Below, in pieces: positions 1 to 6,171 of a stretch of 8,118 bases of DNA. The stretch comes from Acidobacteriota bacterium (GTDB lineage: Bacteria; Acidobacteriota; Blastocatellia; Pyrinomonadales; Pyrinomonadaceae), in NCBI GenBank assembly GCA_013696385.1, contig JACCYR010000286.1:1-8118 (forward strand), given 5' to 3'. Position 1 is the stretch's first letter; every line of letters starts with the position of its first letter. The position numbers were made by a program, and so were the translations under genes. The notes under the pieces were generated by a model that had not been told where the DNA came from, did no database searches, and was given only the letters and a program-made list of their open reading frames with translations.

Positions 1-489
1 AAGGCTTGCTCAATTGCTTTGGACGAACTCGAAAAGATGCGTGAAATTGAAGGTCAATCGTTGGCAGACGAATTAAATTTTCGCCTGACGGAAATAGAAA
101 ATCAGCTTCCCAAAATCGAAGCCGAAAGCGAAAATGTTGCGGACGAATACCGCCAACGATTGACCAAACGAATCGAAAAGCTGTTGTCAAAAAGCGAATC
201 GGAAATCGAAATTGACGCGGCGCGGCTGGCTCAGGAAGTCGCATATTTAGCCGACAGAAGCGATATTTCCGAAGAAATTACGCGATTAAAAAGCCATATT
301 GAACAATTTCGCGCTATTATGAATGAAGAAAAAGAAGTCGGCAAACGGCTCGATTTTCTGACGCAGGAACTCAATCGTGAAGCCAATACAATCGCTTCAA
401 AAACCAACAATCTGATTGTCAAAGAATCGGCTCTATTGATTAAAAGCGAGATTGAGAAAATCCGCGAACAAGTGCAAAATGTGGAATAA
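1..489 (+). CDS. yicC: YicC/YloC-family endoribonuclease, 3' part only
   Basis: This is the C-terminal 162 codons of a YicC/YloC-type protein; the reading frame is open from base 1, so the start and the YicC N-terminal domain lie outside the window. The TTG at 19 is inside the gene and is not a real start. The visible part begins in the conserved MREIEG segment (from about base 37), passes through a charged helical stretch, and then shows the DUF1732 signature: a QEVAYLADRSDISEEI block (about 232-282), RLKSHIEQF (about 283-309), and RLDFLTQELNREANTI near 346-393. It ends in the typical IREQVQN-type tail. Family members (B. subtilis YloC, E. coli YicC) are endoribonucleases linked to RNA turnover. 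The gene stands directly before gmk and rpoZ, an order seen in many bacteria. The gap to gmk, 178 bases, is unusually long and filled by repeats. Confidence 0.93.
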   Translation, partial: KACSIALDELEKMREIEGQSLADELNFRLTEIENQLPKIEAESENVADEYRQRLTKRIEKLLSKSESEIEIDAARLAQEVAYLADRSDISEEITRLKSHIEQFRAIMNEEKEVGKRLDFLTQELNREANTIASKTNNLIVKESALLIKSEIEKIREQVQNVE

Positions 490-501
490 GTTGTGGAACA
501 A

Positions 502-573
502 GTCTGGGAAGTCTAGAAAGTCTAGAAAGTCTAGAAAGTCTAGGAAGTCAAGAGAATGTAAGAAGTTATGAGC
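502..573 (+). repeat. Tandem 9-base repeat, left arm of an inverted array
   Basis: Five consecutive 9-base units fill 502-546: GTCTGGGAA, three copies of GTCTAGAAA, then GTCTAGGAA. Decaying units in the same phase (GTCAAGAGA, ATGTAAGAA, GTTATGAGC) continue to about 573. The array starts 12 bases after the yicC stop codon. The same unit appears in reverse complement at 622-667, so the two arrays form an imperfect inverted repeat. Each unit carries CTAG or a one-base variant, a tetranucleotide that is usually rare in bacteria; by eye I noticed none elsewhere in the window. No open reading frame of interest runs through it. The origin is unknown: slippage expansion, a small interspersed hairpin element, or a protein or RNA binding array are all possible. 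Confidence 0.9.
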
Positions 574-621
574 AAAAAGAGACTTAGCAAAAACTTTCTA
601 AATTTTCAACATTACCAAAAC

Positions 622-667
622 TTCCCAACTTCTAATACTTCCTAGACTTCCCAGACTTCCTAGACTT
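622..667 (-). repeat. Inverted copies of the 9-base repeat, right arm
   Basis: Read on the minus strand from 665 downwards, this segment is GTCTAGGAA, GTCTGGGAA, GTCTAGGAA, then GTATTAGAA and an 8-base relic. The unit at 648-656 is the exact reverse complement of the unit at 502-510, and the units at 639-647 and 657-665 exactly complement 538-546. Many other unit pairs differ only by G/A changes, some of which would be tolerated as G-U pairs in RNA. Weaker complementarity seems to continue inwards (AATGT near 555-559 against ACATT near 609-613), so each arm may once have been about 80 bases long. The array ends two bases before the gmk ATG. Confidence 0.87.
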
Positions 668-1306
668 ATGAAGAGAGGTAATTTAATTATCATCAGTTCG
701 CCGTCGGGCGGCGGCAAAGGCACTCTGATAAAAGAAGTGTTGAAAACTTTGCCGAATATCGGCTATTCGGTTTCGTTCACCACTCGAAAGATGCGCGGCG
801 GTGAAGAAAACGGGCGCGATTATTTTTTCGTTAGTCATAAAGAATTTGAAAATCTGACAAAACGGGGCGAATTTCTTGAATACGCGACGGTTCACGACAA
901 TTTTTACGGCACTTCAATAAAACAAGTAAAAGCAGAAACCGATTTAGGGCGCGATATTATTTTGGAAATTGACGTGCAAGGCGCGGCAAATGTCAGACGA
1001 CAAATTCCCGAAGCCGTCAGTATTTTTATTTTGCCGCCGTCATTTGAAGTTCTAAACAGACGTTTGACCGCCAGAGCAACCGAAGAACCGGCAGACTTAC
1101 TTATGCGTTTGCGAAATTCTTTTGGGGAAGTCCAACGCTTCACCGAATTTGAATATGTCGTTATTAATGATGACGTTAGCCGAGCCACCGCTGATTTACA
1201 GACAATAATACTGGCTGAAAGATTAAAGCGCATTAGACAAACGGAGGCAATTCGAGGTATTTTAGATAGTTTCGATGTTTCTATTTTAAAGACCTTGGGA
1301 GAATAA
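668..1306 (+). CDS. gmk: Guanylate kinase
   Basis: Cytoplasmic nucleoside monophosphate kinase that transfers phosphate from ATP to GMP (or dGMP) to give GDP, an essential step in purine nucleotide synthesis. The 212-residue length fits the family. The P-loop is SSPSGGGKGT at residues 10-19, with a serine where GPSG is more common. The GMP-binding region shows TTRKMRGGEENGRDYFF (38-54), with Arg40 and Arg43, then Glu71 and Tyr80 in the EYATVHDNFYG segment. The EIDVQGA motif (100-106) carries Asp102. The lid region, rich in Arg, follows at about 130-150. The ATG is the only sensible start: MKRGNLIII matches the usual N-terminus and an in-frame stop lies at 599-601. There is no Shine-Dalgarno site in front of it, because the inverted 9-base repeats occupy that position. 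rpoZ follows after 9 bases, so the two are probably co-transcribed. Confidence 0.97.
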   Translation: MKRGNLIIISSPSGGGKGTLIKEVLKTLPNIGYSVSFTTRKMRGGEENGRDYFFVSHKEFENLTKRGEFLEYATVHDNFYGTSIKQVKAETDLGRDIILEIDVQGAANVRRQIPEAVSIFILPPSFEVLNRRLTARATEEPADLLMRLRNSFGEVQRFTEFEYVVINDDVSRATADLQTIILAERLKRIRQTEAIRGILDSFDVSILKTLGE

Positions 1307-1315
1307 AATTTATTT

Positions 1316-1567
1316 ATGGTTGAACAAACCGAACAGCTTGTCGAAGAATCTACAAAAAGCGAAAACAAAAGTCCTGAAATTGATTCCAAATACCGCAAAA
1401 TAATTTTGGCAGCACAGCGCAGCAAACAACTGCAACGCGGTGCAGAACCGCGGGTTGAGATGGATCCGCGTAAAAATAAATCAACGCGCATTGCGATGAA
1501 AGAACTTGAAGAAGGAAAGATTGAGTATGAATTAACGCCTATTTTGGGTGCTAATGTATCTCAATAA
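1316..1567 (+). CDS. rpoZ: DNA-directed RNA polymerase subunit omega
   Basis: Small 83-residue subunit that helps beta-prime fold and assemble into RNA polymerase. The first 22 or so residues are acidic and polar with no clear homology. The conserved omega core follows: SKYRKIILAAQRSKQL (about 24-39), a short GAEPRV segment, then KNKSTRIAMKELEEGKIEYE (about 54-73), matching the family pattern of a helix with AA.RA.QL, a proline turn and an A.E.EGKI helix. Its position right behind gmk is the classical one and supports the call more than the sequence alone. A weak GGGAGA at 1297-1302 sits about 13 bases ahead of the ATG. In many bacteria coaBC follows rpoZ; here the next gene is convergent, only 8 bases away, so the operon ends here. 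Confidence 0.93.
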   Translation: MVEQTEQLVEESTKSENKSPEIDSKYRKIILAAQRSKQLQRGAEPRVEMDPRKNKSTRIAMKELEEGKIEYELTPILGANVSQ

Positions 1568-1575
1568 AATTCAAA

Positions 1576-2397
1576 TTATCTCAGGATTTCCACCACCTCC
1601 TGATTACTGTTTTTTTTCGCCCAATCAAGTGCGGTATTGCCTTTTTCGTCTTTGATAGATTTATCTGCGCCTTTTTCCAGTAACATTTTGATAACTTGCC
1701 AGCGTATTTGCGTGGTGGTTTGCGCGTTTGCGGCAATATAAATCAGCGCGGTAGCCTTATTCTTTTCTTGGGTATTGGGATTTGCGCCTTTGTCCAACAG
1801 CATTTTAACTATTTCGGGATTAACGTCTGAGCCAAGCACAGCTTCGGATAAAGGCAACGCCCCGTCGCTATCGGCTAAGTTCGGATTCGCGCCTTTTTCG
1901 AGCAGTTTTTTAACCAATTCTTCATCATTCCGATAAACCGCCACATATAAAACCGATTGATTATTTGCTCGCTCGCCTTTTCCCAGCACGTTAACATCAG
2001 CATTCTTTTCCAAAAGCGATTCAAAAACATCCATTTCATTTTTTTTCAAAGCCAGATGGAGCGGCGAATTGCCCAAATCGTCGCGCATATTTATATCGGC
2101 TTTGTCCAATAAAAGACGGATGATTTTCGGCTCGGCTGTTTCAATTGCCGCCGTCAGAGCAGTTTCTCCCTTTTCATTTTTGGCGTTCAGATTAATTCCC
2201 GCCTGCAAAAAACCTTTGATGGCAATCGCATCCTCAAGTTTGATGGCTCTGAAAAAATCAGCTTCCGTGAAATTAAAACCCCGCAATTTCAGCATTGTTT
2301 GCGCCATTTCCGGCGTTGTCTCGTCGCTCCGCTGACATCCGTATGTCATAAATGCGATTGCGGAAATCCAGAGTGTAATTAAAATTTTTTTATTCAT
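1576..2397 (-). CDS. Exported ankyrin-repeat protein, probable lipoprotein
   Basis: A 273-residue protein with an N-terminal export signal: Lys3 and Lys4, a hydrophobic stretch from about 5 to 17, and Cys21 preceded by TYG. This resembles a lipobox, though the -3 position is Thr instead of Leu, so lipidation is likely but not certain. After a short linker come six to seven ankyrin repeats of about 30-36 residues, at roughly 44-73, 76-107, 109-138, 147-176, 178-211, 214-250 and a partial one at 252-273. They show the usual features: TAL, SPLHLA or TALDWA openings, LLEKGA or LLDKGA second helices and NPN or DVN turns. Ankyrin repeats bind other proteins; no catalytic domain is visible, so the partner cannot be named. 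The start is ATG, with no clear Shine-Dalgarno site in the AT-rich leader. It lies 45 bases behind the dehydrogenase gene on the same strand and may share its transcript. Confidence 0.9.
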   Translation of the reverse strand: MNKKILITLWISAIAFMTYGCQRSDETTPEMAQTMLKLRGFNFTEADFFRAIKLEDAIAIKGFLQAGINLNAKNEKGETALTAAIETAEPKIIRLLLDKADINMRDDLGNSPLHLALKKNEMDVFESLLEKNADVNVLGKGERANNQSVLYVAVYRNDEELVKKLLEKGANPNLADSDGALPLSEAVLGSDVNPEIVKMLLDKGANPNTQEKNKATALIYIAANAQTTTQIRWQVIKMLLEKGADKSIKDEKGNTALDWAKKNSNQEVVEILR

Positions 2398-2442
2398 TTT
2401 TAATTAGTAATATTTTTTGAAATTGATTCTGCCTGTTTTAAT

Positions 2443-3228
2443 TTAACCAAAAGCAGTTCCGGTCAACCAATGTCCGCCGTCAACAACCAGCGTAACGCCG
2501 CTGATATAGCTTGCCGCCTCCGAGCATAAAAAAACGGCGGCGTTTTCGATGTCTTTAATTCTGCCAAAGCGTCGGAGCGGAATTTTTTTGGTCAACTTCT
2601 CTTTTAAATGTTCGGGCAAAAGACGTTTGATTCCTTCGGTGTCCTCAATCGGACCGGGCGCGATGCCGTTGACACGAATGCCGTATCTGCCCCATTCAAC
2701 CGACAGATTTCGCGTAATCGCGTCAACTCCGGCTTTTGCCGCCGAAACGTGAATCTGCATCGGCGTTGCCGCGAGGTGAAGCGTCGCGCTGATGTTCAAA
2801 ATCTGTCCCTGATTTTTTTTCAGTTCGTCAAAAGCGGCGCGGCAGACGTTAAATGTGCCTTTTGTGTCAATGTCAATGACTGTGCCGAAACCGTTTGATG
2901 AAAGTTCATCGGCTTGGCAGAGAAAATTTCCCGCCGCGCCGTTGACGACAATATCAATTTTGCCAAAATGTTCGATGGTTTGCGCGATTGCATTCGTAAC
3001 CGCCGCAAAATCGCGGACATCTGCCGCTACCGCCAAACATTCGCCGCCGTTTTCTTTGATTAACTGCTTCATTGGTTCGAGGTTCTCAGTTTTACGCGAA
3101 GTAATTGCCACTTTTGCTCCGTGTTCCGCCAAAGCGCGGGCAATGCCACCCGTAATTCCCGTGCCGCCGCCTGTTACAAATGCGACTTTGCCTTGTAAAA
3201 TGTTTTCGTTAAATAAATTATTGCTCAT
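2443..3228 (-). CDS. Short-chain dehydrogenase, 2,4-dienoyl-CoA reductase type
   Basis: A 261-residue NAD(P)-dependent short-chain dehydrogenase. The nucleotide-binding motif TGGGTGI is at residues 19-25, Asp70 lies in the AADVRD adenine-contact segment, NGAAG is at 96-100, Ser147 in NISAT, Lys165 in VSAAKAG, and APGPIEDTEG at about 190-199. The canonical catalytic Tyr four residues before Lys165 is missing: the position is Val161, with His160 beside it. This absence, together with GAAGNF and APGPI, matches the peroxisomal DECR2 and Bacillus FadH-like branch, which acts on 2,4-dienoyl-CoA intermediates during oxidation of unsaturated fatty acids; the substrate here is inferred. I chose the ATG at 3228 because MSNNLFNENILQGKVA gives a typical N-terminus. 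A TTG at 3249 would add seven residues but lies in a small hairpin. No Shine-Dalgarno site is evident for either. Confidence 0.9.
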   Translation of the reverse strand: MSNNLFNENILQGKVAFVTGGGTGITGGIARALAEHGAKVAITSRKTENLEPMKQLIKENGGECLAVAADVRDFAAVTNAIAQTIEHFGKIDIVVNGAAGNFLCQADELSSNGFGTVIDIDTKGTFNVCRAAFDELKKNQGQILNISATLHLAATPMQIHVSAAKAGVDAITRNLSVEWGRYGIRVNGIAPGPIEDTEGIKRLLPEHLKEKLTKKIPLRRFGRIKDIENAAVFLCSEAASYISGVTLVVDGGHWLTGTAFG

Positions 3229-3238
3229 AGTTAATTTT

Positions 3239-3259
3239 TTTTCGCTCAAAAAGCGAAAA
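3239..3259. repeat. Small perfect inverted repeat in the dehydrogenase leader
   Basis: TTTTCGCT (3239-3246) and AGCGAAAA (3252-3259) form an 8-base stem with the 5-base loop CAAAA. It lies 10 bases upstream of the chosen dehydrogenase ATG and covers the alternative TTG start at 3247-3249. On the minus strand the hairpin is followed by a run of A, not T, so it is not a terminator in that direction. On the plus strand the following T-run is broken. It may be a leader hairpin, an operator or chance in AT-rich DNA. Confidence 0.5.
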
Positions 3260-3391
3260 TGATTTTATCAAACCAACGGAGCGGCGAACGCTTTTTAATA
3301 ATGAAAATGTTATTCTTTTCAAGTTGTTATTATTTTTTGTCCGAATATCTTAGCATATTGAGATAAAATTAAAATTGCACAAAATTTATCT

Positions 3392-4174
3392 ATGAATGTT
3401 TTAATGATTGCCGATGTCGTCGCTCGTCCCGGCAGACACGCCGTTTTAGATAAAATTAGGGAAATTCGGGAACAATATAAGATAGATATTGCCACGATGA
3501 ACGCCGAGAACGTCGCGGGCGGTTTTTCGATTACGCCGGTGCTTGCCGACGAACTTTTCGGCAGCGGCATCGACCTGATGACTTCGGGCAATCATATTTT
3601 CGACAAACACGAGATAATTCCCTACATCGAAAAAAATCCGCGTCTGCTTCGTCCGGCGAATTATCCGCCCGCAACGCCCGGAAGCGGTTTATTTGTCGGT
3701 GAAATTCGCGGCTTCAAAATCGCGGTTCTCAATCTGCTCGGCAGAGTTTTTATGCCGCCGGTTGACGACCCGTTTCGCGTTGCCGACGAAGCCGTAAAAT
3801 CAATTCCTGCAGATGTCAAAATCCGTCTGGTTGATATGCATTGCGAAGCAACTTCGGAAAAAAATGCGCTGGGCTGGTTTCTGGCGGGCAGAGTTTCGGC
3901 GGTTATCGGCTCGCACACGCATATTCAAACGGCTGACGAGCGAATTTTAGACGGCGGCACGGCGTATATCACCGATGTCGGAATGACGGGAAGTTACGCG
4001 GGAGTTATCGGAATGGACAAAAATCACGTTATCAACCGATTTATTAATTTTCCGGCACGACGCGCCGACCATGCCAAAGGCGATGTTTGGATTTGCGCGG
4101 TTGTCATTGAAATTAACGAAGAAACAGGCGAAGCATTGAAAATTACAAGACTTCGCTTGGAACATCAGGATTAA
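3392..4174 (+). CDS. YmdB-type metallophosphodiesterase (TIGR00282 family)
   Basis: A 260-residue cytoplasmic calcineurin-like phosphodiesterase. The two-metal site is fully visible: Asp8 in IADVVARPGR, Glu39-Asn40 in NAENVAGG, Asn67-His68 in SGNHIFDK, His150 in VDMHCEATSEK, and His175 and His177 in GSHTHIQTAD. These positions match the residues known from B. subtilis YmdB, which hydrolyses 2',3'-cyclic nucleotides and affects biofilm formation and motility. Other family hallmarks are LLRPANYP (85-92), NLLGRVFM (114-121) and the ITDVGMTG and VIGMDK segments near the C-terminus. Length is usual for the family. It is often found next to the RNase Y gene rny; here it stands alone, divergent from the dehydrogenase gene across about 160 AT-rich bases. 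The ATG fits the family N-terminus; there is no clear Shine-Dalgarno site. The family call is firm; the physiological substrate is inferred. Confidence 0.95.
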   Translation: MNVLMIADVVARPGRHAVLDKIREIREQYKIDIATMNAENVAGGFSITPVLADELFGSGIDLMTSGNHIFDKHEIIPYIEKNPRLLRPANYPPATPGSGLFVGEIRGFKIAVLNLLGRVFMPPVDDPFRVADEAVKSIPADVKIRLVDMHCEATSEKNALGWFLAGRVSAVIGSHTHIQTADERILDGGTAYITDVGMTGSYAGVIGMDKNHVINRFINFPARRADHAKGDVWICAVVIEINEETGEALKITRLRLEHQD

Positions 4175-4177
4175 AAT

Positions 4178-4699
4178 TTACAGACATTTGTGAAGCCGCG
4201 GAGTTTTGCCGCGCTCTAAAGTATAATCGGCAATCTTCTCTTTGGTTTCCGTTAAAGTAACCTTCAGCATCATCGTATCGCCTGATATTTTTCCCTCGTA
4301 ATGAGCCGGTTGAGGTTTCGGCGGATTATCTACTCTGACTGGACCAAAACTTTCAACCGTATGAAAACCGTCTGCATAGAATTCGCCGTTTTCATTAATT
4401 GTTAATTTCCGGTCTATTTCACCATTGGCGCAGTCATATTCAATTTTAACAACGCTTTCTTCGACAACAAGACTGATGCCCGTCGCGCCCCAATTGCTTT
4501 GCGGAACGGCAGTAAGTTTTGATTGGTTCATATTTTGTCCTCTATTTTCCTGATTTGAATTTGGCGGCGTGTTTGCCGGTAAAGATGTGTTTATGCTTTG
4601 CTTTGGAGCGGGCGCGATATTATTGTGGCGGCAATTTGCCGAAACAATCACAGCAAAAATGACAAGCCAAAATCCGAATGCGCTTAAATAAACTTTCAT
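4178..4699 (-). CDS. Exported protein of unknown function with Pro/Asn linker
   Basis: A 173-residue protein that I cannot assign to a named family. Residues 3-21 form a hydrophobic signal sequence ending VSANC. Cleavage by signal peptidase I after Ala21, or lipidation at Cys23, are both possible; Asn before the Cys is atypical for a lipobox. A low-complexity linker rich in Asn, Pro, Gln and Ser follows (about 25-68). The C-terminal domain of about 105 residues begins near SNWGATGISL and looks like a compact beta-rich module: alternating hydrophobic strands, an EYDCANGEI turn with Cys90, a GPVRVDNPP loop, KISGDTMMLKVTL, and a terminal Cys172. The two cysteines could pair after export. I chose ATG 4699 since it gives the signal peptide directly; GAGAGAAAGA about 12 bases ahead is a weak ribosome site. 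ATG 4723 and TTG 4798 are in-frame alternatives. Only 3 bases separate its stop from that of the convergent phosphodiesterase gene. Confidence 0.8.
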   Translation of the reverse strand: MKVYLSAFGFWLVIFAVIVSANCRHNNIAPAPKQSINTSLPANTPPNSNQENRGQNMNQSKLTAVPQSNWGATGISLVVEESVVKIEYDCANGEIDRKLTINENGEFYADGFHTVESFGPVRVDNPPKPQPAHYEGKISGDTMMLKVTLTETKEKIADYTLERGKTPRLHKCL

Positions 4700-4819
4700 G
4701 TTTTTATTAAATCTTTCTCTCATAATTTTTGTCAATTTACTGATAGAATAATCGAATTGCGGCAAGTATAGCAATTTCACAGGCTTAGTATTATCCAAAA
4801 TAACCCGCTTGAAATTGTT

Positions 4820-5467
4820 TTACAAATCTATCATAATTGGCGGATTTGTTGGCTCATAGCTTTCATCGCAATTTGAAGCGTTGACAAATTTTACGCCGAA
4901 TTTTTCCGTCGTGCCGTAACCGCAATGGATATGCCCGAAAATGTGGAGTTTGAGTTTTTCAAAACAAACCAGTTCTTCAATCTGCCGCCGCAGTTCTTCG
5001 CAGCCCGTATTTTCTACAAAATACTGTCGCGGCACTTTGTCCAAGATTCCAAACGGTGGTCCGTGCGTGATTAAAATATCCGTGTCGTTGGGAATCAGTT
5101 TCCACTTTCTCGCTAATTCCTTGCCTCGCATTAAGTTAAACGCCCAATCAAAAAAACGCGGTTGATAAGGTGAACCGTAAATTTTCAAACCATTAATTTC
5201 AACCGAAGAATCTTGCAAATAAATAATTTTGTCGTCGAGCAGACTTTTCGCCAATCTAAGGTTAGTTTCAAAAAGCCAATCGTGATTTCCGGCGACGAAA
5301 ATTTTGGACTTATGCGGCAAATTCGCAAACCATTCGTTAAATAGAACAATCTCGTTAATCGTTCCGCGAATCGTTGCGTCGCCCGCGTGAATCAAAATGT
5401 CGCCGTCAGGCACGACGATTTGTTCGTTGCAATTGTGTGTGTCGGAAAGACAAATTATTTTGGGCAT
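4820..5467 (-). CDS. Metallophosphoesterase, MPPED/239AB-like
   Basis: A 215-residue calcineurin-fold phosphoesterase, probably cytoplasmic. All dinuclear metal-site motifs are present in order: SDTHN (8-12, with Asp9 and His11), HAGD (27-30), GNHD (60-63), THGPP (134-138) and GHIHCGYG (178-185). The PDGDILIHAGD motif, the FNEWF..LPH segment before the GNHD motif, and the overall spacing resemble the MPPED1/MPPED2 (239AB) and UPF0046 branch, for which metal-dependent phosphodiesterase activity has been shown in animals; the bacterial substrate is unknown. The ATG at 5467 was chosen because MPKIICLSDTHN begins directly with the first strand and AGGAC lies about 10 bases upstream. The longer frame to 5554 would overlap the divergent TMEM175 gene. 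The starts of these two genes are 53 bases apart, so their promoters must be close or overlapping. The exported-protein gene follows 120 bases downstream on the same strand. Confidence 0.93.
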   Translation of the reverse strand: MPKIICLSDTHNCNEQIVVPDGDILIHAGDATIRGTINEIVLFNEWFANLPHKSKIFVAGNHDWLFETNLRLAKSLLDDKIIYLQDSSVEINGLKIYGSPYQPRFFDWAFNLMRGKELARKWKLIPNDTDILITHGPPFGILDKVPRQYFVENTGCEELRRQIEELVCFEKLKLHIFGHIHCGYGTTEKFGVKFVNASNCDESYEPTNPPIMIDL

Positions 5468-5520
5468 TCTTGAACGTCCTAACTTGAAACGCTGCGGCGG
5501 ATTTGCAATCTTAATAATCA

Positions 5521-6171
5521 ATGAGTGAAAAACAAGTTCAAGATCAGTCTCCAAGCACAGATCGGATTGAAGCCTTTAGCGACGGTGTTTTCGCTATTGT
5601 TATCACACTTTTAATTTTGGAGCTGCGCGTTCCAAACATTAATGATGAACGCAATGCTCTTGAATTATTAAATGAGCTTTATCGTTTGCTGCCGAAATTT
5701 CTCGGGTTCGTCATGAGTTTTTTTTTCGTTGCCGTATTTTGGGTAGCTCATCACCAGTTTTTTCATACACTCAACTTTTCAAAACGCGGCTTACTCTGGC
5801 TCAACAATCTTTTTTTGTTTTTTATAACATTTATCGCATTTCCGACGGCGGTTTTAGGTTCATATCCAAAAAATGAAACGGCAATTGTTTTTTTTGGCAC
5901 GTCGTTTTTTGCGGCAAGTTTGACATTTGCCGTTCTGCGCTGGTTTGGTTGGAGAAAAAATAAAACTGTTTCCGACGAATTTGCTGATGATTCTTTCCGA
6001 AAAGCAATGCAAAGAAGTTTTCTTCCCCCGATACTTTATCTTGTCGGAATGATAATCGCGCCCTTCAGCTTCATTATTGCCATTATTATTTATTTTCTGA
6101 CACCCGCTTTGCTGATTATTCCGCTCAAACTCCGAACGCGCTCACCGAAAAAGGATGATTTGGAAGTTTAA
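5521..6171 (+). CDS. TMEM175-family potassium channel (DUF1211)
   Basis: A 216-residue integral membrane protein of the bacterial TMEM175 type, which forms tetrameric potassium channels unrelated to the classical P-loop channels. The diagnostic motif is at the N-terminus: Arg15 followed by FSDGVFAI (19-26) at the start of the first membrane helix. Hydrophobic segments at about 19-37, 60-77, 91-113, 119-140, 168-187 and 189-205 give the expected six helices, with AHHQFF after the second and WLNNLFLFF in the third. The tail is short and charged. The gene is close to the usual single-domain bacterial length. There is no clear Shine-Dalgarno site before the ATG. It is divergent from the metallophosphoesterase and overlaps the convergent downstream gene by 4 bases. 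T-runs of 9 (5718-5726) and 8 (5888-5895) bases lie within the coding frame. Confidence 0.93.
   Translation: MSEKQVQDQSPSTDRIEAFSDGVFAIVITLLILELRVPNINDERNALELLNELYRLLPKFLGFVMSFFFVAVFWVAHHQFFHTLNFSKRGLLWLNNLFLFFITFIAFPTAVLGSYPKNETAIVFFGTSFFAASLTFAVLRWFGWRKNKTVSDEFADDSFRKAMQRSFLPPILYLVGMIIAPFSFIIAIIIYFLTPALLIIPLKLRTRSPKKDDLEV

Noticed and set aside
502..667. CRISPR array
   Set aside because: The units are 9 bases, adjoin without unique spacers and switch orientation.
904..1491. Long minus-strand open frame opposite gmk and rpoZ
   Set aside because: It is the antisense shadow of two certain genes, Ser- and Arg-rich with no domain.
2608..3262. Several plus-strand open frames opposite the dehydrogenase
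   Set aside because: They are shadows of a well-supported gene and show no protein family features.
3239..3262. Intrinsic terminator
   Set aside because: No gene ends ahead of it on the plus strand, and on the minus strand the hairpin is followed by A, not T.
3310..3391. Promoter for the YmdB-type gene (TTGTCC with TAAAAT)
   Set aside because: The spacing of 21 bases is too long and A/T-rich matches are expected here by chance.
4700..4798. N-terminal extension of the exported protein to a TTG at 4798
   Set aside because: It would put about 33 polar residues before a clean signal sequence; the ATG at 4699 is the natural start.
5468..5554. N-terminal extension of the metallophosphoesterase to 5554
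   Set aside because: It overlaps the divergent TMEM175 start, adds sequence unlike the family, and ATG 5467 has its own ribosome site.
5718..5895. Programmed frameshift at T-runs in the TMEM175 gene
   Set aside because: The frame is intact through both runs and gives a full-length family member; the runs reflect Phe codons.
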